The notes under the pieces are model-generated. The model searched no databases, was not told the DNA's origin, and was given only the letters and a program-made list of their open reading frames with translations. A stretch of DNA of 64,000 nucleotides from Bedellia somnulentella (taxonomy: Eukaryota > Arthropoda > Insecta > Lepidoptera > Bedelliidae): positions 1,798,001-1,862,000 of the forward strand of contig OY755181.1 in assembly GCA_963576735.1 (NCBI GenBank), given 5' to 3'. Shown one piece after another: positions 29,515 through 41,288 of the stretch. The position numbers and the translations under genes were made by a program. Position 1 is the stretch's first letter. Each line of letters opens with the position of its first letter.

Positions 29515-31409
29515 TAATAATAATAATAATAATTTATTTCTCCAAAATACCTAATACATTTTATAGCTAAAATTTACAACAAGAGCAAAGTTCCAGGTTA
29601 GGCATATTTTAGTAGGGTCATTGACGCCATAATAGGTCGAGCCTGTGCTATGGACGCCAATTTCCAAAGGAAAATTTATAACATTTACTGGAACAAATTA
29701 AAATCAAAATCAACAAGTTGTTACTCAGGAAACAAAAACGAATATAAGACTAATGGAAAAAAAAATAAATATAAAAAAATGAAAAATTATACAATGAAAA
29801 TATGTGAAAGAAAATCTCTCCTTTGACACATGCGTTTGTTGTGTGATTGAGTGTGTGTGTGTGTGTGTATGTGTTTAATGTGTGTGTGTGTTTAAGTGTG
29901 TGAGTGAGAATGTGCGTGTGTGGATGTTGGTGAATGAGTGTGGTTGTGAAATACATAAGAAGAATTAAAACACTACGTTATATATTTTAGGAAAAGTTCT
30001 GTTGAGTCATAATCAAGCGTATTTAGCCATTCAGTCACTTTTTTCTTAAGAGTGTAGGTGCAGAGGTCTAATATGGGGATTATTTGATTACATTTGTTAT
30101 ACAAAAATGGGCCTAAGAAACAGAAAAAGTGTAAATTGTGTTTTAAGCCGGGCTGGCGGGGCAATAAGTGGGTTCCTGGTAGACCGAGATGAAAGGGAGC
30201 TCGTGTGTATTGTAAAAGAATGCTGTCGCAGTAATGTATGCAGAATAAAAAGCTGGCGTACAGTTAGTAACTTGCATTCCGTGTAAAGCTGTTTAGTTGG
30301 AAATAGCCGGGGTTTGTGGAGCATAACTTTGATAACTGCTCTTTGTGCACGTTCGACGGGCAGTATAAAAGTTTTAGCTGCGCCCCCCCCAAGTAGAAAT
30401 GCAGTATATTAGTAGTGACTGACGAAGCGCCAAATATACACTTAATAATAGTCTTTTGTCTGAGACGCGGCGAAGCTTGCTGAATATATAAACTAGTTTT
30501 CTGAGTCTAGTTGCAAGATTAGCTAAGTGATCGGAGAAAGAAAGTTTATAGTCAATTTTAATTCCTAAGTACTTAACTATCTTGACGTTTTCTATAGTGG
30601 GACAGGAGCAGGATTTGGGGAATTCGGTATGTGGACAATTAGTGTGGAGTGAAAAGGTGTTAGCTGGGGGTTGGGTTTTGTTTGTTATCGAAAAAGTAAT
30701 GTACTGGGTTTTGGACGGGTTTAGGCAAAGTTGGTTATCTGCCAACCAAGCTGACACTATATTAAAACCATGAAGATGAGAATGTAAGAACAGTGTCGTC
30801 TGCAAAAGAAGTTATTTTGCCGTTTACCATATCGAGGCTGCATAAATCATTTATGTACAGAAGAAACAGAATTGGTCCCAGAATGCTGCCCTGAGGCACA
30901 CCATAACTTATGGGTTGTTCAGAGCTGGTTTCACTGTCTATAACAACATACTGGGAACGGTTAGATAGATAGCTCCTGAAGAGCGAGCTGCACACCGCGA
31001 ATATCCAAAGCTTCCATCTTCGTTAGGAGTTTTGGAATCGATGTAGTGTCAAACGCCTTTGCTAAGTCCAAAAATATTGCCAGTATTTTCTTTCTTCTAT
31101 CCAAACCCATAACAATATCATCGGTAAGTTTGTGGACTGCATCTGCTGTGCACCGCCCGCGTCGGAATCCATATTGGTTTTTGGATAGAATATTTTTCTC
31201 TTCAAGAAAGCTGGTCAGACGGGAGTTTATAAGGCGTTCAAATATTTTTGACAGCGCAGGCAGGACGGAGATGGGGCGGTAATTGTTGACATTACATCGA
31301 TCACCCGACTTAAAGATGGGGTGGACTACAGCCTTCTTCAGGTAATCTGGAAACACACCATTTCGCAGACAGAGGTTAAATATGTGGGTAAGGGAAGGAA
31401 TCATAATAT
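29515..31409 (-). pseudogene. CR1/Jockey-type LINE, 5'-truncated and frameshifted
   Basis: Reverse transcriptase on the minus strand. NNYRPISVLPALSKIFERLI and LDLAKAFDT lie at 31404-30961; after a frameshift near 30980, GVPQGSILGPILFLLYIND and FADDT follow to about 30762; then SKTQYITFSI and KYLGIKIDYKLSFSDHL (30775-30374). Further frameshifts lead to CFLGPFLYNKCN and a stop at about 29973. A 3' region with a (TG)n stretch ends in a (TAA)n tail at 29515-29535. At least three frameshifts: dead copy. Confidence 0.85.
29850..29930 (+). repeat. imperfect (TG)n
   Basis: TG/GT-rich low-complexity stretch in the 3' region of the LINE. Confidence 0.85.
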
Positions 31410-31605
31410 TTTATATTGTTTTATGATTGCCGATGATATATTATCCCAACCCACAGCACAGTAATCTGAATGAACATAGCGAAAAAATGGTAATGTAGTA
31501 TTTTATCAGAATGCATATCTGCAATATTATACGAAGACACGGGACTTGGAACTAATATTAATCATTCCTAACACAAATTGCATTTTTTAAAGCTTATACC
31601 TTCAT

Positions 31606-31712
31606 ATACTCACGGCTATAAATCCCTAAATGAGTTAGCCAGATGTTCAGAATAAGAAATTCCTCAGCCACTTTAAAAGCCTTAGGCGCCTCTTACAATC
31701 ACCCATGGGTAG
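31606..31712 (-). repeat. SINE-B with internal deletion
   Basis: Minus-strand 3' module joined directly to the 5' segment CTTAGGCGCCTCTTAC; the middle is missing. Confidence 0.65.
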
Positions 31713-32336
31713 TAATGGGACCGTACGCGACGTGCAAGGTGGCCATTATGGACATTATTGTCGCAATGGTCAAACAAGAAACTAAGTATTTTGAAAAATA
31801 GAGATTGAAATTTCGATTATTTTACAATATTAGACAGTTTTGGATGATAATAGCTATATAGTAGCAAAATATTAAAATAGTAAATTCAGTAAAAAATTAG
31901 CCTACTGGTGATTAGAACGGGGTTTCGCACCATCACCCGCGAGAATACAAGCAATAAATAATGTGTTTTTAATAAAATTTGTTACTATTTTTTTCGTACC
32001 ACAATAATCCACTTTTATCTTTCACGAAGGTCTTTGAAATTGGTAAAATTTATATAGATGGCATTCTCCCTGGTGTTATTACGATTCAAAATAACACATC
32101 TTACTAGGACCATATTATCTTTATCTCAAAAATAATTAGAAAATATTTACTGCAGTATAGATTTGAAAGCTCAAGTCAGCAACTATAATATATAAGCGAG
32201 CACTGTAATCGTTTAGAAGAATATCTCCACCCGCTTTGCACCTTGACGATACTGCCAGTAATTCCCAAAAAAAAATAGCTAGTGCTTCGGAATTTTAAAC
32301 TGGTTAGCTATTTTTTAAACGTCAATTAGGGATAGA

Positions 32337-32483
32337 TTGTAAAATAAAGGATAATTGGAGATGGGTCTCCAACTACATAGGCCAACAAAAACTTTAAAAA
32401 CTAATAACCGCCCCTCAGGTGAACCTCTTACGATCCACAGGGAGAAATTGGTCTTCACCGATCTAAGCCAATACTACACACCG
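32337..32483 (-). repeat. SINE-B 5' part, degraded
   Basis: Minus-strand body and 5' end, next to a second copy that starts 8 bp further on. Confidence 0.62.
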
Positions 32484-32490
32484 ACACTAT

Positions 32491-32718
32491 ACATACATAA
32501 ATACATATACTCACGGCTATAAATCCCTAGATCAGAAATTCCTCAGCCACTTTTGGAAGTTGTGTGGGGAAAAGATGTTGAAATAAAGGTTGTTGGTGAT
32601 GGGTCTCCAACCGCATCGCGCAAAAATCCCTCAAAAGCCCCAAAACCGTTAGTCGCCTCTTGAGTACACCCACCGGAAGAAATAGGGTAGTGCTATTCTA
32701 AGCCGACACTACACAGCA
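32491..32718 (-). mobile_element. SINE-B, near full length
   Basis: Minus-strand copy with a CATA tail, a short deletion in the 3' module and an intact 5' end. Confidence 0.78.
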
Positions 32719-33147
32719 ATATCCAATATATACCGACACTATATTCTTTTAAATGTAACCAACTATAATCACCCTACAGCGCAGTAGCAAGAGGACTGTC
32801 TTATATATTTAAATGTATGAATATGAGTACTAAATGAAAACTACATTGGGAACTTTGAAGTCTGCTGGGCAAGAACGAGCACTATTTTATCGACACGATA
32901 ACGGTTAGAATGAGATGGCAGTATACGATACTAAGTAAGTGCGTAAGAGATGGCTGCTTTATCTCACGCGACAACTAGGTTAAACACGGCTCGTGCTTGC
33001 TGGTTTGAATTTAATGTTGCTGTGTCGTGTAGTCAATTTGAGAGACACCACTGCCAAACCTTCGGGTGTCTTCCAAGTGCCTTGCCAATCCAATGTTTTT
33101 TAGACCTATTTTTTCTGATTTTATATTTCAGGCAGTCGGCTTAGAAG

Positions 33148-33332
33148 CTGTGTAGTGTCGGCTTAGAATAACATTAATCATTTTTTTCCCGCGGGTGTCG
33201 TATGAGGCGACTTAGGGTATAGGGGCTTTTATGTGATGGTTGGGCTATGCGGTTGGAGTTTCACAATCATTTCCCCGCTCAACTTCGAAAAGTGGCTGAG
33301 AAATTTTGAATTTCGAAGCTCTGCCAACCTCG
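33148..33332 (+). mobile_element. SINE-B lacking its 3' tail
   Basis: Plus-strand copy from GTGTAGTGTCGGCTTAGAAT through AAAAGTGGCTGAGAAATTTT, ending before the terminal hairpin module. Confidence 0.68.
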
Positions 33333-33769
33333 TGCGTACTAATTGGACTCAACCTAATGACCACCCGCGGGAGTTGTAGTTTTAGAATACTATACTTAGG
33401 TTTGTTTAACGAACCGTGATTAATAAGAACTACTTAGGAACCTTCCTACTGTACTGCTTTCAGCTTCCCGTAACCTTAGATTGTCGATAAGGCTCAGAGA
33501 GCTTTCAAAGGTACCTTTGCGGGCCATAAGGAAGGATCAATTCACAATATTCAGGGTGGACTTGAGTTCCTCAATTTGTTCATAGGTGGAATATTATACA
33601 GAGCATAAGCTATCTAAGCGAATACCTACGATAAGGGTGTATGGAATTGCCTCCTTGATATTATCGCAGGCGGTCGTTGGCCTTGGCAGCTGGAAGCAAA
33701 CTTATTTGTGAAGAAACTGGTTCTACTTCAGAACCCGGACAGCTGAGCGTTAACAAGCTACGAATATAT

Positions 33770-34085
33770 GCTTATCGCCTTTAATTCCCGTTGAGGTAGG
33801 CAGTGACTAACAATTAGTGACTACGATTCTAACAAACCCTTTCGATCTTCGTTTACATTGGTTTATCTTTTAATAGATGGCTTTTTGTTCTTCGACTTCA
33901 GGCGCCTGCTTTTTTTAAAACACATTCTCTGTTTTATCCAAATGACTCTAAAAATTACTTTTACCAATTCACTTTCATCCATCCCCTCTTTGTGCCCAAT
34001 CCATGATGACATTTCTTTTTAAATTAAAAAAAACATCCTACACTAATCACACTATTCTTCACTCTACGGATAAATTCATCAAAAA
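33770..34085 (-). repeat. RTE LINE 3' fragment, degraded
   Basis: Minus-strand remnant parallel to the 7628 element (GAGGTAGGCAGTGACTA.., CGCCTGC..., CATTCTCTGTTTTATCCAAA). Confidence 0.58.
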
Positions 34086-34224
34086 CTACGATTTCGTGAT
34101 ACTTTGTACTTGCTATTAGGTATATATTTTAAAACCGACATGTCACCATCTCCTTATCATAAATCATGTCTAGCCTAGATACCTGACTTCCTCGCCCTTA
34201 CATTATGATTAATTAATGTGAATG

Positions 34225-34322
34225 ATACTCGAGAGTTTTGCAAGGATGGTACTAAGTGGCGTTCGATTAGTACCTGCTTACCCACACGTTAACTAAAAGC
34301 GTAAGTATACGTACGAATGTCT
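34225..34322 (+). repeat. RTE LINE tail fragment
   Basis: Plus-strand match to AAGTGGCGTTCGATTAGTAC and the following 3' module. With 33770-34085 it repeats the inverted-pair arrangement seen at 7.2-8.0 kb. Confidence 0.5.
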
Positions 34323-34350
34323 TTGAATAACATTAATTGTAAGATTTATA

Positions 34351-34606
34351 GCTGTGTAGTGTCGGCTTAAGATAGCACTACCCCAATTCTCCCCGTGGAT
34401 GTTCGTAAATCAAAAGAATAAAAAAAAACTGCGACTAAGGGTATTGGGTCTGTTAAAGAAGTTGTTGGCGATGTGGTTGAAGACCCATCACCAAAAGCCT
34501 TTATTTTACAATATTTTCCCCACTCAACTTCCGAAAGTGACTGAAGAATTTCTTATTCTGTAGATCTGGCTACCCCTTCTAGGGACTTATCTCGTGAGTA
34601 TATGTA
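34351..34606 (+). mobile_element. SINE-B with a short internal insert
   Basis: Plus-strand copy with about 20 bp of extra A-rich sequence after GTGGATGTTCGTAA. Confidence 0.72.
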
Positions 34607-34626
34607 CTAATGTAAGATTTATATTG

Positions 34627-34732
34627 CCGGCTTAGAATAGCAAAAACCCATTTTTCCAATGGGGTTCCTTAAAGGCAATTCGCAATAACCTTATATTGTG
34701 AATTTTCAAGTGATTGTTGGGTGATAACCGCC
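34627..34732 (+). repeat. SINE-B 5' half
   Basis: Plus-strand 5' half directly abutting another copy at 34733. Confidence 0.62.
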
Positions 34733-35108
34733 GTGTAGTGTCGGCTTAGAATAACACTACCCCATTTCTACCCGTGGGTGATCGTAAGAGCCTACTAAGG
34801 GTATAGGGGCTTATATTTTTGGGCGCTGTGGGTGAAGACATAACATAAACGTTCACGCCGTTTATCCCCGAAGGGGTTGGCAGAGGTACCAATACTTCTG
34901 AACTCACATGGCAAGCGCCATCTAGTTTCCAAAGAAGGAAGAAGGTAGGTAGGTTTTTTACTTTAGAAGATGGGTAAAGACCCGTCACCACAAACATTTA
35001 TTATTACCATCTTTTCCCCAATCAATTTCCAAAAGTGGCTGAAGTATTTTTCATTCAGCTCTGGCTACCCCGTTAAGGGATTTATAGCCGTGAGTATACG
35101 TATGTATG
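34733..35108 (+). mobile_element. SINE-B interrupted by SINE-A
   Basis: Plus-strand SINE-B whose middle is split at about 34838 by a minus-strand SINE-A 3' fragment (about 34839-34955). The GAGACCC region resumes as AAAGACCCGTCACC, and the copy ends in a TATG tail. Confidence 0.72.
34839..34955 (-). mobile_element. SINE-A 3' fragment
   Basis: Minus strand; carries GTTCACGCCGTTTATCCCCG and AAGCGCCATCTAGTTTCC, as in the longer copies at 40.1 and 43.4 kb. Confidence 0.7.
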
Positions 35109-35215
35109 TTGGGTGATATGGCTGGAAAGTGAAGACCCATCCCCAACCATCCTTTAATTAACTTTTCCCTATACAACTTCTAAAAGTGGCTAAGGATTTT
35201 CTAATTCTGAATGCT
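35109..35215 (+). repeat. SINE-B middle fragment
   Basis: Plus-strand body only (GGGTGATATGGCTGGA to CTAAAAGTGGCTAAGG), abutting the previous copy. Confidence 0.55.
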
Positions 35216-35377
35216 TAAGGATCAACATAAAATAACAAATTCATTATTTTTAAAAGTTAAGTTTATTATGAACAATAAGTCTGCCTTCTTTCATTCACAT
35301 CAGCAGTAGGAATATGGAGTATGAATATGGCAGAGTAAAGAGAGTAAAAACTATTTGATGTTTTAATGTTTGTAATT

Positions 35378-35550
35378 CAGCTATGTCGTGTTGGCTTAGA
35401 AAAGCACTGCCCCATTTCTTCCCGTGGGTTAACGGCGGCTAAGGGCCTTGGGGCTTTTTAAGTTATTTTTGGGCAATAAAGTTGGATATGCCTCACCAAA
35501 AACCATTATTTCACAATCTTCTCCACACACTAATTGATTGTTCAGCTCTT
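35378..35550 (+). repeat. SINE-B, degraded
   Basis: Plus-strand copy with a recognisable 5' end (GTGTTGGCTTAGAAAAGCAC) and a weak 3' half. Confidence 0.58.
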
Positions 35551-35865
35551 GCTAACACTGAGTACTTGCACAGACACAACCAAGCAGCCAAATCCTACAT
35601 CAGGAGCTCACTCTGAAATACGGATTCTTGAAACAGAGGCTGCCGTATTACAAGTATCTACCGGAGCCGATCCTAGAAAGAGGCTCTGGCTTCCTTCCTT
35701 TAAATGTCTACAACATTTATTTTCTCCTTTGAGGATTTGTGCTCTGTATACACATTTACACCCTTTCATGGACAGTGATTCATTCTTTCACCTTATGCTT
35801 TAAATAAGGACATAAGCTTATGTGTAAAACAAACACAAATTTATTGTACAAAAATATTTATTAAA

Positions 35866-37545
35866 CTATGCTTCTTTACACACTAAGAATGGATGAATTG
35901 CCATTTGAACTTCAGGACTAAGTGGAATCTCATGTAAATATTTAGAAAAAGTTATTATTATTTTGTATAAACTACGTTTGACAGCGGACATTAATGCTGA
36001 CTTCATTTTTATAGCAAACATGTCATGTAAAATGTTTCTACGAGGCACCAGGCCTAATCTAGTAAGTTTGTCTAAATTAATTTTTAAATTAACTAACATT
36101 GTTATGACTGTGGAGATATCATTGAGTACTACTCCATATTTATCTTCCTTCAAAGAAGCAGCAACAATGAAAGACAAACCTTCACATGTCCATATAACAG
36201 GTTGCGCTTGTGCAAGTAGAACTTTCAATTTTGTGTCTGTCAACTCGCCAAAGAAGTAATTTATGCCAGGTTTTTGGCACAACTTATCCAAATAGTAACT
36301 AATTTCTGATTTCACAATGTCAACACATTTCTCAAAGGCTTCCTTTTCTTGAGTTTGGTTCTTTAATGTGAGCAGCTGCGGAGACTGAGTTAAGTTTCTG
36401 AGAGTCTTAGATTCAACAATATTATATGATTTATCCATGTTCAAGGTAGATTTTTCAGTGGCAATTGGTTGCACGTCATTGATTGTTTCAAGTTCTTTGT
36501 TAAAAAGAGTGAGTGTTGCGAGTGATTTTTCTAGAATGTTACTCCAATTGCGTGGATGGCCCCCCGGCTGCGACAATGTGAATATTTCAAGACGTCTCTG
36601 CTTATCAGTTAATGCAAGCAGTTTAAGGTCCAGGGCTCCCAGGTGTCCATTGAATTGAAACTGCTCACTCAAAGCCTTGTGGAGAGTAAGTCTTGATTCT
36701 GATGTAATAGGAAACCTCATAGGTTCAGTCAATATTATGTTAAACACTGATCTCATAGTATATATTGATACATAAAAAAGACTTGTGTATAACCAAAGGC
36801 CAACCCAGATACCTGATTTAATCATATTGAATAAAGAATCAAGTGGTGGATCTTCCAAGTAGAGACTGTATACATCACAAATCACATTTCTTGCCTTTGA
36901 TCCCCAAAGAAAATAGAAGCAACAGAAGTAAAACACTGGAGCTATGGAATCTTTCAAACCTGATGACAGGATTTTACTTGTGGCCAATTTAATTTGTTGT
37001 ATTTTGCCTTGGTATATATGGGGGAAAATAAGAATATTATTACCAAAGGCATGAATATTCAGGAAGTAGTACATTCCAATCCACATACCACCAATTTGAA
37101 GAAACAGGCTTTGTTCCATAAGACATTGTCCATCATATCTGTCACAACTTTTTTTTAAGGAACTGTATTTGCTCTTTGCTAATGATGAGTATAATTCAAT
37201 TGTAAAGAATCCACTCAGAGCATAGAGAACGCTAAACATGATATTTTGCAATGTAAAAACATTAAGAAACATTGAAAATCTAGTAAAAAACTTTGGCAGC
37301 GGCAAAGAGTAGTAATTTCCATATATGTAAGCTTGAAAAGTAGACACTAATCCCAGGAGCACAATATTCATTATCATGTTCAATCCTAAGATCTCTTTAA
37401 AAGTTGAAGTTATCCATGTAGCAGGATGTAATAAATCTGTTTGTAATATAAATATGAGGACGAAAGCGAGTAGAGTTTGTAGCACTATGTTCCAAATAAC
37501 AGCTTTAATTAATCTTTGAGAAAATATTTCATTCTTGGTAGGCAT
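35866..37545 (-). CDS. Ndc1: Nucleoporin NDC1 (transmembrane)
   Basis: NDC1 anchors the nuclear pore complex in the pore membrane and helps insert new pores. The single-exon frame has 559 residues. Hydrophobic segments near residues 15-35, 52-73, 92-115, 148-166, 196-215 and 243-265 fit the family's six-helix N-terminal half. The soluble C-terminal half ends with FAIKMKSALMSAVKRSLYKI and EIPLSPEVQMAIHPFL, recognisable as the conserved NDC1 tail. Length is close to that of animal NDC1 (about 600-670). ATG at 37545 is chosen because it opens just before the first membrane segment. No intron is seen, unusual beside the exon-rich neighbours, but the frame is intact with no poly-A scar noticed. 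It converges with unc80. AATAAA-type signals lie on the minus strand just past the stop (near 35838-35855). Confidence 0.88.
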   Translation of the reverse strand: MPTKNEIFSQRLIKAVIWNIVLQTLLAFVLIFILQTDLLHPATWITSTFKEILGLNMIMNIVLLGLVSTFQAYIYGNYYSLPLPKFFTRFSMFLNVFTLQNIMFSVLYALSGFFTIELYSSLAKSKYSSLKKSCDRYDGQCLMEQSLFLQIGGMWIGMYYFLNIHAFGNNILIFPHIYQGKIQQIKLATSKILSSGLKDSIAPVFYFCCFYFLWGSKARNVICDVYSLYLEDPPLDSLFNMIKSGIWVGLWLYTSLFYVSIYTMRSVFNIILTEPMRFPITSESRLTLHKALSEQFQFNGHLGALDLKLLALTDKQRRLEIFTLSQPGGHPRNWSNILEKSLATLTLFNKELETINDVQPIATEKSTLNMDKSYNIVESKTLRNLTQSPQLLTLKNQTQEKEAFEKCVDIVKSEISYYLDKLCQKPGINYFFGELTDTKLKVLLAQAQPVIWTCEGLSFIVAASLKEDKYGVVLNDISTVITMLVNLKINLDKLTRLGLVPRRNILHDMFAIKMKSALMSAVKRSLYKIIITFSKYLHEIPLSPEVQMAIHPFLVCKEA

Positions 37546-40123
37546 TGTGTTCTTTATTAATTTTACCGGTGGAAGAATGAGCTTTATAGGTTATCACTTC
37601 ACTGAGATGATTGTTATTTTATTTCATAAAAGGAAACACCACAATAACGCTGGCTCATTGTAGAAGTAGAGATCGAATTTAGTATGTTCTATGATTAAAT
37701 CAAGAAGTATAACTTTTGTTTGTATATTATTAAAATTAAAATAACGTATTTTCGTTCGTTGGAAATATTTTTAGTTTGTTTTTTTTTCTTTGGTTTGGTT
37801 TTATAGGGTACGATATATCAAAACGTAACTAATAACGGATATCAGTTACATATCATATCATATCGATAACTATAAAGTACATAACCGATATTTCAAAACT
37901 ATGCTATCAACAAAAACCTAAACCGCCCGCCAGACATCGATACGTAAAAGAAAACGATATGACAAACGAAGCGCAACGCAAACCATCAAAACGCATCCGT
38001 TTGATATTCGCTCCATCTCTTTCTAACTATATAAAACGTTTGCGTTGTGAAAGAGATGAAGCGAATATCTTTAGTTATTACTTTAACTTACACATTTTGT
38101 TGTTTACATTTGGCGCGTGATTTACCTGATAACACGGGTCATTCATTTTTTGTTTGAGTGTGTTTATTTCAATTTTCATTGTCATATAATGCAAAATTGT
38201 TAAAAAAGTTCTTTGTTCTATGTATATTCATTGTGAAAAAATAGTGTTTAAGAGACAATAGTTTTTAAGTGTGTGCAAGTTTTTAAAATAGTTGTAAATA
38301 TGTCGATTTTTAAATGCGCCAGAAAAGTTACCTGAGCTAATCATATATCATTTTTGTTACGCTATCGTTACTTTACACATGAATTAATAATAAATACACA
38401 TATTCGCATTAATAATAAATTCATACAACTTTTCTGCTAGTCCTAAGCCTTTTTAACCATGAAGGAAAATCGCCATGATTTACTATTGTAACTAAGAGAA
38501 GGGACCTCTTAACTAAACTGATAAAATATAACTTGGTAATTGCATGCGTTTTTGTTTCAAGGTCGTTTACTAAACTTAAATTAAAACTAATTAACCAATT
38601 TTGACGATAGCAAAAACTATTCCACTGATATCGATATCTAAAAACGGTTTTCCATATCGATATGATAACTATATATCGGTTATGTAACCGTTTGCGTTAA
38701 ATAACGAAAACGCCCATGTCTAGGTTTTAGGGATGCCCATTACGATACGATATTTCGGAATATCGATATAGCACTATACGATATATCGATATTTTAACCA
38801 TACGATACGCTTCGATATGTCGCATTCTTATAAAAATATCGCATTAACGTATAGTATCAAACTATGTCGGTGAATAATTTGTATAATTTAAAAATTCCCA
38901 TTAAATTTAAATTAAAAAATCATAATTATTTATTCGATAATATTTACACATTGAGACAACTTAACACAATAAAGCATGCTTATCAATTAAATAGATACAA
39001 TGTTTTGAGAATACCCTTCAAAGTATTAGTTTTGATCTTTATGTAACATTTATTATAATTCCATTATCTATAAACAACATTAATGATTAAAATATTCGAG
39101 GGTATTTCAAAATTATTTGTCTTACAACAAACTTCATTGCGGGCTCCGCACTAGGCGAACCTGTGTCGCGGAGACCCGTTTGACATCATTGGTGTATGGT
39201 TCAACTTATAAGCATGAGCGGAATGTAATTAATTAAATACTTTTATATACAAAATTATAATTGTTGAACAATTTTAATTGTAAATAGTAATTGTTGTATA
39301 TATAATAAAACTTGACATATTTAAATCATCATGATAATGTAAACTAAAAGTAATATGTAAATTATTAAAAGTGAGGGTTAAGTATTTTATTTTATTATGT
39401 TTTAGAGCCGGCTACGTCAGAGCCAGCCTTTATTATTTAATTAGTAATTAGTTAAACACAAGGAATGGTTTTAAATAATTAAAGTGTAAACCTCAATGGA
39501 GTAATAAGAATATAATGAATTCAATTGTGTAATCCTAAATATCATCATCAATCATTTCATAATTTGTAAAATATGTTCTGTATCCTCGTATGACAAATCT
39601 TGTAAAATAGCTTTTAATTCAGATTTAATCTGAACATCATTTTTATGTTTAAGGTCACATAATTTTTGGATGTTATTATATACATGCGATTGTAGAAATA
39701 TACCCTGCCGCTTTACAAATTCAGTACTCCTCAGACATCATCACTAAACGATAATAGACAGTGCCATTGAATTAGTAATAAGGTCGAGAAAATTATAAGA
39801 AACAAGAACAGTTGGCTTTTATTTAGACTTGGAGGTAGATTTAAATAAAAATCTTTGGACTCTGTAGTGCCATAAAATATGATTAATAAATGTTTAGTTT
39901 ATGTTCTCCTTTTTCATTCCGTTCAGGTTCGAGCAACAAAACTTTTATTTCAAAATCATTGCAATGGCATCGCCTTTAAAGTCAACTATGTAGATTTTTT
40001 AATCAAAACAGATAACAGTGGCGAGTGTAAATAATGTCATTATGTTGTAGCTCTTTGCCGTTTTTTCACAAATTTCAAGCAATGCCAATTCATAAATTTG
40101 TTTTAAACTTCAACTATTACTAA
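37546..40123. other. AT-rich intergenic stretch upstream of Ndc1
   Basis: No gene recognised. 37800-37930 and 38620-38860 are rich in ATCGATA-type sequence and resemble decayed ends of DNA transposons (a TAGGGATGCCCATTACGATA-like end at 38748). No matching partner end or target duplication was found. Confidence 0.5.
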
Positions 40124-40127
40124 GTGT

Positions 40128-40385
40128 TGATTTCACATAAACATAAACATAAACATAAACGTTCACGCCGTTTATCCCCGAAGGGGTTGGCAGAGGTACC
40201 AATACTCCTGAACTCACATGGCAAGCGCCATCTAGTTTCCAGAGAAGGTACCCACGTTTTGCTTAGACAGTGTAATCACGTGATAGGGGGCAGGCCTATC
40301 GCCGTTTTGTACGAATACACTGTCATATGACTAAGTATAACTCAGCCATGTGGGTTTCCTCACGATGTTTTCCCTCACTGTTGAT
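40128..40385 (-). mobile_element. SINE-A, head-truncated
   Basis: Minus-strand copy with an (ATAAAC)n tail at 40136-40160, then GTTCACGCCGTTTATCCCCG and the body through CCTCACGATGTTTTCCCTCA. The tRNA head is missing. Confidence 0.75.
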
Positions 40386-40883
40386 TTCACCTTGTTCTTT
40401 TTTGCATTTTTAGATCGAAGAGGTAGTTTTTGAAAAACCAGACTTGACATCAAGTCCTGCGAATCAATTAGGAGATGGCAATATTTTTAATCAATCTTAT
40501 AGATTTGACTCACTGATAACTTCAACACCAAAACGGGAGCTAATACGCCAACCACGAGCGGATGCCATAAACTCATTCAGAAAAGGGGGATCAAAGGAAC
40601 ATAAAATAATCAACGCGATGTGAAAGAGTTATGCCCCCATTACTGTGTTCCTAGTAGAAACATGACTGCAAGACAAATAGGTAAAAAAAATGATGCCTTA
40701 TCTGTAATTATAAAAGAACGCCAGAAGAAAGTGTCTAGTATCTGCTTGACAACTGATAATGGACCGATACCATGAATACGCGAAGATATTTCGGTCTAAA
40801 TTGCCACTACTTAGAAAAAAATATCTTAAAATCAACTATTATAGGCGTGCATGAGTTAGACGAGCGACATACTTCTAAATATA

Positions 40884-41070
40884 TCCATACTAATATTATA
40901 AATGGGAAAGTGAGTTTGTTTGTTTGTTTGTTCCGCTTTCACGCCGTAAATACTAAACCGATTGCTTTGAAATTTTTCAGACGTGTAGTTAGAAGTCTAA
41001 ATTAAATAATAGGGTACTTTTTATCCCGGAAAAAATATGTTCCCATGGGAAATCAAAAATATTATTTGCT
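40884..41070 (+). mobile_element. Helitron-like repeat, 5' part
   Basis: Starts ATACTAATATTATAAATGGG, then a (TTTG)n run, TTTCACGCCGTAAATACTAA, and TTTTTATCCCGG. A typical lepidopteran non-autonomous repeat; the 3' end was not found here. Confidence 0.55.
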
Positions 41071-41239
41071 TACTAAATGCATTGGAGATGGCGCTGTGTA
41101 TCGTTTAAAACAACGTAAAATATTGTAAACTAATATAAAAATCAAAATTTGGAAGCTTAATGGTACGGTAATGGATGGTAATAAGGAACTCCCGAGGGAT
41201 GATGTACTATTTTTTTATCGTATACATTTTTTTTTACAT

Positions 41240-41288
41240 CTAAAATTACATGTTAATATTGCAAACGAATATTAACATGTAAATTTAG
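41240..41288. repeat. 21-bp-stem hairpin
   Basis: Arms 41240-41260 and 41268-41288 are inverted copies differing at about two positions around ACATGTTAATATT, with a 7-nt loop. Confidence 0.85.
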
